From: Gilvimarinus chinensis DSM 19667
Lineage (GTDB): Bacteria > Pseudomonadota > Gammaproteobacteria > Pseudomonadales > Cellvibrionaceae
Assembly: GCF_000377745.1 (NCBI RefSeq)
Contig: NZ_KB898709.1
Coordinates: 350,605-414,604, forward strand
Length of the DNA: 64,000 nucleotides
Direction: 5' to 3'
Made by a program: the position numbers and the translations under genes. Positions 1 through 9,528 of the stretch are shown here, one piece after another (position 1 is the stretch's first letter; each line of letters opens with the position of its first letter). The notes under the pieces are model-generated. The model did not search any database. It was not told where the DNA came from and saw only the letters and a program-made list of their open reading frames with translations.

Positions 1-1058
1 TTGCCCGTCAATGTCATTTCATTAGCCGCCAAATCTATCAGCGGCAGACCCAAACCCTGCAGGTTGCCCTCTGCCTCCAGAGCGACCTCCACGTTCGGGT
101 AACCCACTAACGAATACTGGCCGTCAAATTCTGCCTGGTAATCATTCAACCAACCCGACAGACTTAACTCGCCACCGGCCTCCATTCCCTCTACGGCTGT
201 TACATCCGCCCAATACGCCGCCACCGGCTGCGTCGGAGAAGTTAATGTAGCCTGTAGCTGAGCGGGGTTTGCTATACCTGTAGACCAGTGTCCGTGAGCA
301 TTTATTTCAGCGGGTAATTCAGTGGCTAACGTGAAATCCAGTTGGGTAATATTGCCACTGGCCTCGAGTTGCGCCTGAAGCTGGTTGCGGTATAAAACCT
401 CGGGCACAAACCGGCTGATATCTGTAACGCTTTGCGATTTCGGTGTAGGCAAAAGATGAGCCGCAGCGGTAACTTCCAACCCATACGGGTAACTCAAACT
501 CGCAGTACCCTGCAAGGACAGTGTGTGCCCTGCCGTATCCACGGTTAGTTTATCGATAGTAAGCGAGCGAGGGCCGTAGGTAAGCTCGGCGGCTAAATTA
601 TCCAGCGAATAGGCCACGTCGGAGTAGCTGACCTGTACACGGGTCAGAAGCACATCTGGAGCGACTAAGGACATGGGCACACCAAGATCAGGCCACTGAA
701 ACGCGTCATCCTCCTCGGGCACCGGCTCTTTGGCGGCAATGCTTATATCAACACCACCAATGTAGAGCTTGTCGATCAGTAAAACGCCCCACAATACCCC
801 TACCGGATGCCAGGCAAATTCTAGCTGCTGTACCTCGAGCTGTATGGCCTCGGTGTTGTAACGAATATTCTGTAGCTCAACTCCGCGCAGCAAAGCTCCT
901 TGCGCATGGGTTAACTCGACGCCGGTTGCTTCGTGCACTTTACTCAATAGCCAGCGGGTGCCGGGCTCGGTGGCAATCAACAAGGTGACGGCACACAGCA
1001 GCGACATGAACAGCACTACAACAAATAAAATACCGCGAAGGAGAAACCGTCGAATCAC
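1..1058 (-). CDS. tamB: TamB, translocation and assembly module inner-membrane subunit (5' part only)
   Basis: The gene runs off the left edge, so only about the first 352 codons are present. It starts with a GTG (1056-1058) that overlaps the tamA stop as GTGA, a sign of translational coupling. The first residues read MIRRFLLRGILFVVVLFMSL, an N-terminal membrane anchor with a basic start. They are followed by long beta-rich sequence with the phrases EPGTRW and GVELTHAQGALL, typical of TamB (DUF490) N-termini. TamB spans the periplasm as a beta-taco and works with the outer-membrane protein TamA in outer-membrane protein or lipid delivery. The tamA-tamB order is the usual one. The C-terminal DUF490 domain lies outside the window. 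Confidence 0.9.
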   Translation of the reverse strand, partial: MIRRFLLRGILFVVVLFMSLLCAVTLLIATEPGTRWLLSKVHEATGVELTHAQGALLRGVELQNIRYNTEAIQLEVQQLEFAWHPVGVLWGVLLIDKLYIGGVDISIAAKEPVPEEDDAFQWPDLGVPMSLVAPDVLLTRVQVSYSDVAYSLDNLAAELTYGPRSLTIDKLTVDTAGHTLSLQGTASLSYPYGLEVTAAAHLLPTPKSQSVTDISRFVPEVLYRNQLQAQLEASGNITQLDFTLATELPAEINAHGHWSTGIANPAQLQATLTSPTQPVAAYWADVTAVEGMEAGGELSLSGWLNDYQAEFDGQYSLVGYPNVEVALEAEGNLQGLGLPLIDLAANEMTLTG

Positions 1059-2776
1059 AAATCTGGCCCCACACTTAAATGCAACCGCCAGCCTTCGTTA
1101 CCGTCTAATGCCTTGGCAATATCTGCGCGTACCGGCCCTACAGGAGAAATCCAGCGCACCCCCACACCAACACCTCGATACGGATCGAGATACCCTTTGT
1201 TAAACGCCGTGCCCTCATCGTAAAAAGCCGCCAGCGAGAAGTCTCCATACACTCGATGGTCGTACTCTACGCTACCCGTCAGCACCCGAGAACCGCCAAT
1301 CACCACGCCATCGTCGTTTTTTGGCCCCAGGGTTTTGTAGTCATAGCCGCGCACGCTGGCATCACCGCCGGCGAAAAAGCGCTGCGAAATGGGCAACTTA
1401 TTAAAATCATCCACTTCCGTTACGCCGCCTTCAGCGCGAAACAGCAAGCGTCCATCGCCCAAAGGCAAAATAAACTTCACCCGCGAATAAATTTGCGCAA
1501 AGTCGGTACTGGAGACAAACGCATCACTGGCACCTTTGACGCGCAGCAGAATATTCCAGCCCCGGCGCGGATACTGCACATCGGTCGAGCTGGAATAAGA
1601 GGTGGAGTACACAGGAATAATCAGCTCCGAGGTTTGCGACGGCGCATCACCAAAACGGTATTCCTCTTCCTCGAAACTGAGACCAAAGTTATTTAACCAT
1701 TGGCTGCTTTCCCAGCTGGAGTAATTTAAGCCTGTGGCCAGGCGATTGCTCACCGAATTGTTTATATCTTCTTGAGTAAAGCCGGTATATAAACGCAACA
1801 CTTCGTAGGCGGGCCTAGCCATGGGAATGGAGTAACCCACCTGGTAGGTAGTGATTACCTCAGAGGCATTAACTGTGGCATCCAGGCTGTGCCCACGGCT
1901 GTTAAGGTAACGGTTTTCATACCCCAGTAAAACTCGCGGGCCAATGTCCGATGCATAACCCACACCCACCGAATAACTGTGCTTGGGACCTTTTAACAGC
2001 TCAACATGGATAGGCACTTCACCATCTTGCAGCGCATTTAATTGAGGTTTAACACTTACCGAGCCGAAATAATTACTGGCCTGCAACTCGCTGCGCAGCT
2101 TGACCAGGTCCTCTGAGCGGTACGCCTGACCTCGCGTTAATGTAATGTAACGATCAATCAAGCTATCGCGCAGGATGTCATGAGTTACCGTGACCTCACC
2201 CACCCGATACCGAGCCTGAGTATCCAGAATTAAATGCACGCGGGCACTGTTGTGCTCTTGCGATACCAGCACTTCCGAGCGAACTAAATTGGCATCAAAA
2301 AAGCCCTGCGCGCTGGCCGTCTGCAACAATCGGGTTTTAAACGATTCGTACTCACCATGATTAAGAGGTGCACCCGGCTTCAAGCGAGTGTCTTTGACCA
2401 GTTTAGCCAGTGCAGCATTGTCTTTGCCCTCACCCTCAAGCAAAATTTCTACTTGCTCATAAGTGGTGATGGGACCAGGTGTAATGGCGAGCGTTAAACG
2501 CCAACAATTTTCGGTTCGATCGAAGCTTTTCTCAGCTTGAAGCTGGTAATAGCCCAGAGCTTGGGCCGCCTCGGTCATGCGTCTGTCAAACTCTTCGCCC
2601 AGGGCGCGCACATGCCAGCGCGCCAATCGGCAAGACTGACTCTCGACGTTCAGATAGGCACGAATGTTATCGCGCAGTTCATCACTGCCGCCTGATAACA
2701 CTAACTCGGGAGCCGCTGTCGCACGCACAGATACCAATGCAAGCAACCACCACAGCTTTGCCCAGCCTTGAGACAT
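1055..2776 (-). CDS. tamA: TamA, outer-membrane autotransporter assembly factor
   Basis: A 573-residue Omp85-family protein. It has a signal peptide (residues about 1-22, ending near ATA-AP), about three POTRA domains to about residue 260, and a C-terminal 16-strand barrel. The barrel carries the loop-6 signature VRGYDY (GGDASVRGY) and ends LHLSVGPDL, a barrel-type C-terminus. Length and domain order fit TamA (E. coli 577 aa) rather than the longer, five-POTRA BamA. Another ATG lies 15 nt upstream (2791), but the ATG at 2776 is preceded by GGGAG at good spacing and gives a better signal peptide, so it is preferred. TamA works with the inner-membrane protein TamB encoded directly downstream. 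Confidence 0.93.
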   Translation of the reverse strand: MSQGWAKLWWLLALVSVRATAAPELVLSGGSDELRDNIRAYLNVESQSCRLARWHVRALGEEFDRRMTEAAQALGYYQLQAEKSFDRTENCWRLTLAITPGPITTYEQVEILLEGEGKDNAALAKLVKDTRLKPGAPLNHGEYESFKTRLLQTASAQGFFDANLVRSEVLVSQEHNSARVHLILDTQARYRVGEVTVTHDILRDSLIDRYITLTRGQAYRSEDLVKLRSELQASNYFGSVSVKPQLNALQDGEVPIHVELLKGPKHSYSVGVGYASDIGPRVLLGYENRYLNSRGHSLDATVNASEVITTYQVGYSIPMARPAYEVLRLYTGFTQEDINNSVSNRLATGLNYSSWESSQWLNNFGLSFEEEEYRFGDAPSQTSELIIPVYSTSYSSSTDVQYPRRGWNILLRVKGASDAFVSSTDFAQIYSRVKFILPLGDGRLLFRAEGGVTEVDDFNKLPISQRFFAGGDASVRGYDYKTLGPKNDDGVVIGGSRVLTGSVEYDHRVYGDFSLAAFYDEGTAFNKGYLDPYRGVGVGVRWISPVGPVRADIAKALDGNEGWRLHLSVGPDL

Positions 2777-2898
2777 AACACTCCCGTTCATACTAATAAC
2801 CTGGCCAGCCTAACAGCCAGGTTGGTATTCATTCAGCTTTACAGTTTATCATCCACAAGCACGTGACAAGCCAATTTTTGCCGAGCGCCGTTTCGGTC

Positions 2899-2904
2899 TA
2901 TAAT
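2899..2904 (+). promoter_or_regulatory. Probable -10 box of the rlmJ promoter
   Basis: A perfect TATAAT lies 30 nt before the rlmJ ATG in the space between the divergent tamA and rlmJ genes. No good -35 is present (TTTTGC at 17 nt spacing), so this is a moderate-confidence call. Confidence 0.45.
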
Positions 2905-2933
2905 CGCCGCTCAGTCTTAAGGCCTTCCTCACC

Positions 2934-3761
2934 ATGCTCAGCTACCGCCACAGTTTCCACGCCGGTAATCACGCCGACATTCTCAAGCATTGCGTTTACC
3001 TTAACTGCCTGGGCTACCTCCAGCGCAAAGATACTGGCCTGCGTCTGATCGACACCCACAGCGGTGCGGGCGCCTATACCTTGACCAGTACCGAGGTAAA
3101 AAATGCCGAATACAATGAAGGAATTGCACGTATTTACACAGCGAGCAGTGCGCCGCCCGTGGTGGATTACTACCTCAAAGCCATTCGCGCCTTCAACCGG
3201 CAGGGCTTAAAGTACTACCCAGGCTCGCCACAACTGGCAGCGAACTTACTGCGTCCACAAGATGAAGCCTACTTTTTCGAATTGCACAGCAGCGACTACC
3301 GCTTACTGCACAACCGATTCAAACAGAGCAAGCGTATTCACGTGAGTGATACCGACGGTTTTACCGGGCTCAAGCGGCTGCTGCCCTCGCCCACCCGCCG
3401 CGCGCTGGTACTGATTGACCCGAGCTACGAAATTAAAAGCGACTACCGTCTGGTGGTAGACGCACTGATACAAGCCTACAAACGCATGGCCACCGGCTGC
3501 TTTTTGCTCTGGTACCCAGTGGTGGACAGAGGCTACATCAATAGCCTCGAAAAACAATTACGCGGCAGCGAGCTTGCCAACGTCCAATTGTTTGAACTGG
3601 GCATAAGCCCTGACAGCCATGGCCAGGGTATGACGGCCAGCGGTATGATCGCCGTAAACGCGCCCTGGACACTGCGCGAGCAAATGGAAACCGCCCTGCC
3701 CTGGCTGGCCGGGCAACTGAGTGCGACCCCCCAATTTCGGATTGAGCAGTTAAAAGAGTAG
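2934..3761 (+). CDS. rlmJ: 23S rRNA (adenine(2030)-N(6))-methyltransferase RlmJ
   Basis: A 275-residue protein that starts MLSYRHSFHAGNHADILKH, the RlmJ (YhiR, DUF519) N-terminal signature. It continues with an AdoMet-binding segment IDTHSGAGAYTL (residues about 40-51) and the catalytic-type motif VLIDPSYE (about 160-167). The family methylates A2030 in helix 72 of 23S rRNA using S-adenosylmethionine. Members usually have DPPY at the active site; here the second proline is serine (DPSY), while the catalytic Asp is kept. It is transcribed divergently from tamA and is followed 10 bp later by an RDD gene. Confidence 0.93.
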   Translation: MLSYRHSFHAGNHADILKHCVYLNCLGYLQRKDTGLRLIDTHSGAGAYTLTSTEVKNAEYNEGIARIYTASSAPPVVDYYLKAIRAFNRQGLKYYPGSPQLAANLLRPQDEAYFFELHSSDYRLLHNRFKQSKRIHVSDTDGFTGLKRLLPSPTRRALVLIDPSYEIKSDYRLVVDALIQAYKRMATGCFLLWYPVVDRGYINSLEKQLRGSELANVQLFELGISPDSHGQGMTASGMIAVNAPWTLREQMETALPWLAGQLSATPQFRIEQLKE

Positions 3762-3771
3762 GAGTCCTGAC

Positions 3772-4203
3772 ATGGCCCAGCAGCACCCTCACTACGTGGG
3801 ATTCTGGCGACGCTTTCTCGCCTTTTTGATCGATTCATTGGTTATTCTGCCACTGTTGATAGCCATCACCATGGGGCTATACCGTCACAGCGGCGACTGG
3901 CTTGCCATGCTGATGGCAGGCGCCGAAAACTTCTGGATGAACTACGGACTCCCCGCCGCCTTCACTTTGCTGTTCTGGCTGATTAAGTCAGCTACGCCTG
4001 GGAAAATGCTGGTGGGCGCGGTGATCGTCGATGCCGAAACCCTGCAACCGCCCACCCCATGGCAATTGCTGATTCGCTATTTGAGTTATTACATTTCGGG
4101 TCTACTGCTGTTTCTCGGGTTTATCTGGATTGCCCTGGATAGCCGCAAACAGGGCTGGCACGACAAACTGGCCGGCACCGTGGTTATCGACCGCCGCCGC
4201 TGA
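3772..4203 (+). CDS. RDD family inner-membrane protein
   Basis: A 143-residue protein with an AGGAG ribosome-binding site 7 nt before the ATG. It contains the RDD signature near the N-terminus (FWRRFLAFLIDSLVILPLL, helix 1), a second hydrophobic stretch (about 60-72), the family phrase ATPGKMLVGAVIVD, and a third helix (YYISGLLLFLGFIWIAL). It ends with RKQGWHDKLAGTVVID, a typical RDD C-terminus. The family's function is poorly defined; some members have been proposed to act as ion exchangers. It lies between rlmJ and ubiE with the same orientation and short spacers. No specific role is claimed. Confidence 0.85.
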   Translation: MAQQHPHYVGFWRRFLAFLIDSLVILPLLIAITMGLYRHSGDWLAMLMAGAENFWMNYGLPAAFTLLFWLIKSATPGKMLVGAVIVDAETLQPPTPWQLLIRYLSYYISGLLLFLGFIWIALDSRKQGWHDKLAGTVVIDRRR

Positions 4204-4278
4204 CGCACCCACGGCATCAATGTACAATGTGGCCACCATTTTCCGCCGCATGATTTTACGCTGCAATAAAGGCCTGCT

Positions 4279-5028
4279 ATGAGCGACAAAAAAACCACCC
4301 ACTTCGGTTTTGAAGAAGTTGACGTCGAGAAAAAAGCCGAGCGCGTCGCCGGGGTCTTTCACTCGGTAGCGGGCAAATACGATTTAATGAACGATTTAAT
4401 GTCCGGCGGTGTGCACCGTTTATGGAAGCGCCTGACCATTGAAAAGGCGGCCGTGCGAGCCGGGCAGAAAGTGCTGGATATTGCCGGCGGCACCGGCGAT
4501 TTGTCCTACCAGTTTTCTCGCCAGGTGGGCGCCGATGGCCTGGTAGTGCTGGCGGATATTAACGACTCAATGCTCAAGGTCGGCCGCGATAAACTCCTCG
4601 ACAAAGGCGTGGCGGGCAATCTTACAGTCGCCCAGGCCGACGCCCAGTTTTTGCCCTTTGCCGATAATACCTTCGATTGCATCACCATCGCGTTTGGCCT
4701 GCGCAACGTGACCGATAAAGACCTCGCGCTAAGCTCCATGCTGCGCGTGCTAAAGCCGGGCGGCAAACTACTGGTGCTGGAATTCTCCAAGCCCATCAAC
4801 CCACTGCTGGAAAAAGCCTACGACGCTTACTCGTTTAAAATCCTGCCCAATATGGGCAAGTGGGTAACCGGCGACGCTGACAGCTACCGCTACTTGGCCG
4901 AATCCATTCGCATGCACCCGGATCAAAAAACCTTGCAAGGCATGATGGACAACGCCGGTTTCGTCCTCACCGACTACCAGAACATGACCGGCGGTGTGGT
5001 CGCGCTGCACAGCGGAATCAAGCCCTGA
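4279..5028 (+). CDS. ubiE: Ubiquinone/menaquinone biosynthesis C-methyltransferase UbiE
   Basis: A 249-residue class I AdoMet methyltransferase (E. coli 251). Visible motifs are [23 protein letters not shown] (ubiE signature 1, about residues 23-45), the AdoMet loop [12 protein letters not shown] (about 64-75), FGLRNVTD, and the C-terminal LHSGIKP. It C-methylates 2-polyprenyl-6-methoxy-1,4-benzoquinol for ubiquinone and, where present, demethylmenaquinol. Its TGA stop overlaps the ATG of ubiJ (TGATG), and ubiJ overlaps ubiB, so ubiE-ubiJ-ubiB forms a coupled operon, as in most gammaproteobacteria. Confidence 0.97.
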   Translation: MSDKKTTHFGFEEVDVEKKAERVAGVFHSVAGKYDLMNDLMSGGVHRLWKRLTIEKAAVRAGQKVLDIAGGTGDLSYQFSRQVGADGLVVLADINDSMLKVGRDKLLDKGVAGNLTVAQADAQFLPFADNTFDCITIAFGLRNVTDKDLALSSMLRVLKPGGKLLVLEFSKPINPLLEKAYDAYSFKILPNMGKWVTGDADSYRYLAESIRMHPDQKTLQGMMDNAGFVLTDYQNMTGGVVALHSGIKP

Positions 5029-5657
5029 TGCTGGATGCCACCGCCATCGCCGCGCTGGCAAGTGTGACAGAAAAAGCCGCTGCGCACGCACTCAAGTACG
5101 ACCCAGGCAGCCGCGCCCGATTGCGCTCATTGAGCGGCCAGGTTCTGGCCCTTCACGTACGCGCGCCGGAAGTACATCTCTACATCCTGCTGGACGACCC
5201 CGTGCGGATTCAGCAGAGCTACGATGGCGACGTTAGCTGCCGTCTCTCGGGCAACGCGCTGGATCTGGCCAAACTCCTGACCAGTGACAGCACCAGCCTT
5301 TACGGCACAGGGGTTACCCTGGAAGGCTCGCCGCAGTTATTAGCCGAACTGAAAACACTGTTGCAAACTCTCGATATCGACTGGGAAATGGCTCTGGCCG
5401 ACGCCATTGGCACGCTACCCGCTCACATTATTGCCAAACAGGTGCGACGCGCCGCTGGCTGGAGCCGCGAGCGTGCCACACATGCCGGACAGCTAGGCGG
5501 CGAATACCTGACCGAAGAAGGCGCGCAAGCGTTAGGCCACAACGAATTCGACCTGTTTTGCGACGATATAAAGCAGACCGGCCAGGCGCTCGACCGACTT
5601 GAAGCGCGCATCAACCGGCTGCTTTCCAGCCATAGCAAGGACTCCTCTACCCCATGA
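5028..5657 (+). CDS. ubiJ: Ubiquinone biosynthesis accessory factor UbiJ (SCP2 domain)
   Basis: A 209-residue protein with an N-terminal SCP2 sterol-carrier-like lipid-binding domain (residues about 15-115) and a helical, charged C-terminus that probably forms a coiled coil (about 170-205). UbiJ organises the soluble Ubi complex around the hydrophobic quinone intermediates together with UbiK. The position between ubiE and ubiB, with 1-4 bp overlaps on both sides, is diagnostic because SCP2 sequences themselves diverge strongly. Confidence 0.92.
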   Translation: MLDATAIAALASVTEKAAAHALKYDPGSRARLRSLSGQVLALHVRAPEVHLYILLDDPVRIQQSYDGDVSCRLSGNALDLAKLLTSDSTSLYGTGVTLEGSPQLLAELKTLLQTLDIDWEMALADAIGTLPAHIIAKQVRRAAGWSRERATHAGQLGGEYLTEEGAQALGHNEFDLFCDDIKQTGQALDRLEARINRLLSSHSKDSSTP

Positions 5658-7309
5658 CCAGTGTGTTGCGACTTTTTACCATTCTGGCCACGTTCGCCCG
5701 TTACCGCCTTGATTTACTCCTGCCGCGCACCAACCTGCCCTGGTGGCTGCGAGTGCTGTTTGCGCCCTTGGCCCTGATACCCGCAGGCAAACTCACACGC
5801 GGCGAAAGGCTGCGCCTGGCAATGGAGTCCCTGGGGCCCATTTTTATTAAATTCGGCCAATTGCTTTCAACCCGCCCCGACCTTATGCCGCCGGATATCA
5901 TTGCCGAACTCAGCGCCCTGCAAGACCGGGTGCCGCCGTTTGCTAAAGAAAAATTCTGCCAGCTGGTTGAGGAATCGTTAGGCGACAATGTCGACAATGT
6001 TTTTAAACACTTTGACCGCGAGCCACTGGCGTCGGCCTCGGTGGCGCAAGTACACGCCGCCGTGTTGCACGACGGCCGCGACGTAGTCGTTAAAGCCATT
6101 CGCCCCGGCATTGAAAAAATTATTCAGCAAGACACCCGACTGCTGGAGCTGATTGCGCGCTTAGTTGAAAAATACAGCGCCGACGGCAAACGCCTGCGCC
6201 CCGTGGAAGTGGTTGAGGATTACCGCACCACTATTTTTGATGAACTGGATTTACAGCGCGAGGCGGCCAACGCCTCGCAGTTACGACGCAACTTTTCACA
6301 CTCACCGCTGTTGTACATTCCCGAGGTTATGTGGGATTACACCCGCCGCAAAGTGCTGGTGTTAGAGCGCATATCCGGCATTCCTGTTACCAACCTAGAT
6401 GAGTTAGAAGCGCAAGATACCGATATGAAAAAACTCGCCGAACGCGGCGTAGAGATTTTTTTCACCCAGGTGTTTGAGCACAATTTTTTCCACGCGGACA
6501 TGCACCCGGGCAATATTTTTGTGTCACGCGAACACCCGGATCAACCGCAGTATATTGCGGTTGACATGGCGATTGTGGGCTCGCTAAACCGGGCCGACCA
6601 ATATTACTTAGCGCGCAATATGCTGGCGATGTTTCGCCGCGATTATCGTCAGGTGGCCGAGCTGCACGTACAGAGCGGCTGGGTGCCAGAGTCTACCCGC
6701 ATTGAAGAACTGGAAGCGGCGGTGCGCACCGTGTGCGAGCCTATTTTTGAAAAGCCCTTAAAGGATATTTCCTTCGGTCACGTGTTGCTTAATCTGTTTC
6801 GCACCGCCCGGCGCTTTAATATGGAAGTTCAGCCTCAGCTAGTGCTGCTGCAGAAAACACTGCTCAACATCGAGGGGCTCGGGCGTCAGCTGTACCCAGA
6901 CCTAAACCTCTGGGCCACCGCCCATCCGTTTTTAGAGCGCTGGCTGAAAAACCGCTTTCACCCCAAGTCGCTGTGGCAAGACTTAAAACGCTACGGCCCC
7001 GAGTGGATGGAAAAATTCCCCGAAGTGCCTCACCTGGTGTTTAACGGTTTACAACAAGTTCAGCAGCTGGATGATCTTCGCGGCGAGCTCGCCGATTACC
7101 GCGCTCAAGCTCAGCGCCGCGAGCATCGCGCCGCCAACCGCAGACGCCTGACCTTGGCCGCTGTGGCCTCGCTGGCGGGGGCGGTCGCGCTGATTTGGCC
7201 AGAGGCGCAACACTTACATCTGGCTTCCGGAATATCGTTTGATGATATTCCAGCGGCGGCCTGGGCATTAAGCGGCATAGGATTACTTCTGCTTGCGATA
7301 CGGCGCTAG
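5654..7309 (+). CDS. ubiB: Ubiquinone biosynthesis regulatory protein kinase-like UbiB
   Basis: A 551-residue ABC1/ADCK/UbiB atypical kinase. It has the family KxGQ motif ([16 protein letters not shown], about residues 66-81), the alanine-rich loop SASVAQVH, the lysine strand [10 protein letters not shown], the catalytic-type [10 protein letters not shown], and VDMAIVG in place of a DFG. Two C-terminal transmembrane helices follow (about 497-515 and 527-545). UbiB is needed for ubiquinone synthesis and is thought to use ATPase activity to move or expose CoQ intermediates at the membrane. It overlaps ubiJ by 4 bp (ATGA). Length matches E. coli UbiB (546). Confidence 0.96.
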   Translation: MTSVLRLFTILATFARYRLDLLLPRTNLPWWLRVLFAPLALIPAGKLTRGERLRLAMESLGPIFIKFGQLLSTRPDLMPPDIIAELSALQDRVPPFAKEKFCQLVEESLGDNVDNVFKHFDREPLASASVAQVHAAVLHDGRDVVVKAIRPGIEKIIQQDTRLLELIARLVEKYSADGKRLRPVEVVEDYRTTIFDELDLQREAANASQLRRNFSHSPLLYIPEVMWDYTRRKVLVLERISGIPVTNLDELEAQDTDMKKLAERGVEIFFTQVFEHNFFHADMHPGNIFVSREHPDQPQYIAVDMAIVGSLNRADQYYLARNMLAMFRRDYRQVAELHVQSGWVPESTRIEELEAAVRTVCEPIFEKPLKDISFGHVLLNLFRTARRFNMEVQPQLVLLQKTLLNIEGLGRQLYPDLNLWATAHPFLERWLKNRFHPKSLWQDLKRYGPEWMEKFPEVPHLVFNGLQQVQQLDDLRGELADYRAQAQRREHRAANRRRLTLAAVASLAGAVALIWPEAQHLHLASGISFDDIPAAAWALSGIGLLLLAIRR

Positions 7310-7396
7310 TCACTGATCAACAGAGGCTGGTAAGATCGGACACTCTTTAAGCAGGAAGAACAAACGCAATAAAAGCGGCATGGAGATAAGCTGACG

Positions 7397-9136
7397 ATGA
7401 ACAAACCTCAAACTTTTAAGGCTTTATTGGCCACGGCGGCGCTGATCGGTTTAAGCGCCTGCGGCGGCGGTGGCAACAGCACAACCCTGGATCGGGTACA
7501 GGATTACTACGGCATCGACGATGACGACTCACCCACCGTGACCCCGCCCAGCCAGTCCTCAAGCTCTGTCAGCAGCAGCTCGTCTTCCGTGTCATCGAGC
7601 AGCTCATCGTCCAGTAGCAGTAGCAGTAGCAGTAGCAGTAGCAGTAGCAGTGAAGGTTACACTTGGGTAAAAGATGTTTATCCCCCACGAGATAATTTCA
7701 AGGATCAATGCGCATCTCCCAGAACGGGGATTGCCCCTTACAACAATGAGCCCTACCCCGATCAGCAAGCCTCCTACGTTGAAGAGAATGCCTTTCTGCG
7801 CTCCCTCACCAATGAGGTCTATTTGTGGTACGACGAGGTAGAAGATTTAAACCCGCGCTCTTACGGCACTATCGAGTATTTTGATTTGCAAAAAACCACA
7901 GCGGTTACGCCGTCGGGCAACGCCAAAGATCAGTTTCACTGGTACGACGAAACCGACTCTTATATGGTTCGCCAGGAATCCGGGGTTTCGGTTGGCTATG
8001 GCGTACAATGGGCCCTGCTTGCCAGCGTACCACCGCGCGAAGCGGTCGTCGTGTACACAGAGCCCGGCTCCTCCGCCGCGGCAGCCAACCTTCAGCGCGG
8101 TGCGCGTATTCTCGCAATCGACGGTGTAGATTTGATTAACGATAATACCAATGCTGGAATTGACACTCTAAACGCCGGGCTTTTCCCCAGCACCATGGGC
8201 GAAAGCCATACTTTTACAGTTCAGGATTTAAACAGCACCACGACCCGAGACATTACCCTCACTGCAAGCGAAGTGACTATCGCGGCCGTCAATCAGGCTT
8301 CCATCATCGACACCCCTAGTGGCCAAGTGGGCTACCTGTTGTTCAACACTCACATTGCCACCGCCGAAGCTGAACTGGCTTACACCATCAGCGAATTGAG
8401 CGCCGCCGGGGTCAGCGACTTGGTGCTGGACATGCGCTATAACGGCGGTGGATACCTGGATATTGCCAGCGAACTGGGCTACATGATTGCCGGCAGCCAG
8501 GCTGCGGGAAAAACCTTTACCGCTACCGAATTTAACGACAAACACACCGAGGTTGACCCCTTCACCGGCGCGGATCTCACACCGATGGAGTTCCATACCG
8601 AAACGCTGGGCTTTTCATTAATGCCAGGCCAGGCGCTACCCACTCTGGATTTAAATCGCGTATTCGTGCTGAGCGGTGGCAACACCTGCTCTGCCTCAGA
8701 GGCGGTGATTAACGGCTTGCGCGGTATTGATGTAGAAGTCGTTTTGATTGGCGGCGCCACCTGCGGCAAACCTTACGGTGCCTACATGGTGCATAACTGC
8801 GGTTTGTCGTACTTCACAACCCAGTTTAAAGGCAGCAACGCCAAAGGCTTCGGCGACTACGCCGACGGCTTCTTCCCGGGCGCAGCCAACAGCAGTAATC
8901 AAGCGGAGCTACCGGGTTGCGTGGTAGAAGACGACTTAGATCACCTTTTGGGGGATCCCGCCGAGGCCCGTTTGGCGGCGGCCTTGCATTACCGCAACAC
9001 GGGTAGCTGCCCCTCCGGCACCAGCGCCAAGGGACAACCCCCCAGCCTGCAAAAAGCCAGACAAGCAGGTGCCAATGACGGTGTTATTTACCAGCCGCCA
9101 GGCATGGGCGACAGTATTTTGAGACAACCCCAGTGA
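7397..9136 (+). CDS. S41-family peptidase lipoprotein with polyserine linker
   Basis: A 579-residue exported lipoprotein: signal peptide and lipobox (LSAC, Cys22), an acidic stretch, then a polyserine linker at about residues 54-85 partly encoded by a hexanucleotide microsatellite. A PDZ-like region follows (about 195-260; VSVGYGVQWALL, GARILAIDGVDLI). The tail-specific protease domain has LVLDMRYNGGGYL (about 345-357), a serine motif TCSASE (Ser432/Ser434) and Lys458 in the CGKPYG segment, the expected Ser/Lys dyad. Polyserine linkers are common in exported enzymes of Cellvibrionaceae. Its substrate is unknown. The GTG of the next gene overlaps its TGA, so the two are probably co-translated. 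Confidence 0.85.
   Translation: MNKPQTFKALLATAALIGLSACGGGGNSTTLDRVQDYYGIDDDDSPTVTPPSQSSSSVSSSSSSVSSSSSSSSSSSSSSSSSSSSEGYTWVKDVYPPRDNFKDQCASPRTGIAPYNNEPYPDQQASYVEENAFLRSLTNEVYLWYDEVEDLNPRSYGTIEYFDLQKTTAVTPSGNAKDQFHWYDETDSYMVRQESGVSVGYGVQWALLASVPPREAVVVYTEPGSSAAAANLQRGARILAIDGVDLINDNTNAGIDTLNAGLFPSTMGESHTFTVQDLNSTTTRDITLTASEVTIAAVNQASIIDTPSGQVGYLLFNTHIATAEAELAYTISELSAAGVSDLVLDMRYNGGGYLDIASELGYMIAGSQAAGKTFTATEFNDKHTEVDPFTGADLTPMEFHTETLGFSLMPGQALPTLDLNRVFVLSGGNTCSASEAVINGLRGIDVEVVLIGGATCGKPYGAYMVHNCGLSYFTTQFKGSNAKGFGDYADGFFPGAANSSNQAELPGCVVEDDLDHLLGDPAEARLAAALHYRNTGSCPSGTSAKGQPPSLQKARQAGANDGVIYQPPGMGDSILRQPQ
7613..7651 (+). repeat. AGTAGC hexanucleotide microsatellite in the polyserine linker
   Basis: Six perfect tandem copies of AGTAGC plus a terminal AGT, in frame, each encoding Ser-Ser. 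The preceding linker codons (TCG, TCC, AGC mixed) also encode serine but are not repetitive at DNA level. Changes of whole units would alter linker length without breaking the frame. Confidence 0.9.
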
Positions 9137-9492
9137 GGGCTTTACTGTTAGCAGCGGCGAGTTTACTCGCCGCCTGCCAGTACTTAACCGACACCAGCTC
9201 ACCCGCCGTATTACTGGCCCCGAGTGAAGAAACCCGCGCGGAACTCACCCGTACCATATCGCGTGCTCTGGGTACAAAAATTATCTTATCGGCGCAGGCA
9301 CTTACTCACAGCCCGCGATTGATAATCGACGCGCCAGCACCGCAAAACCTGCAAAACCAAGGCGGCGCTGGGCTCACAATGAGCCGACCAGACCACTTTA
9401 GTCTCTGGCTCGAAAACGGCCGCTGTATTTTGAAACACGAAGAAACAACCAACCAGTGGGTATTACAAAGCGCCCATTGCGCCAAGCCCTAG
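9133..9492 (+). CDS. Small hypothetical lipoprotein
   Basis: A 119-residue protein with GTG start overlapping the stop of the S41 peptidase gene (GTGA). The N-terminus is a signal peptide with lipobox LAAC (Cys15). The rest has no domain I recognise; it contains two further Cys residues (in GRCILKHE and SAHCAKP) that could form a disulfide in the periplasm. Overlap with the peptidase gene suggests a shared transcript and possibly a shared role, but no function is assigned. Confidence 0.65.
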   Translation: MRALLLAAASLLAACQYLTDTSSPAVLLAPSEETRAELTRTISRALGTKIILSAQALTHSPRLIIDAPAPQNLQNQGGAGLTMSRPDHFSLWLENGRCILKHEETTNQWVLQSAHCAKP

Positions 9493-9528
9493 CTATACTT
9501 GGTACCCTAGCCCCCAAAGGAGATGGAC

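Noticed and set aside
958..1203. 81-codon plus-strand frame over the tamB-tamA junction
   Set aside because: It lies antisense to two well-supported genes (tamB and tamA), has low-complexity basic sequence and no ribosome-binding site.
7561..7651. Possible CRISPR-like or tandem-repeat array
   Set aside because: It is an in-frame serine microsatellite with no spacers.
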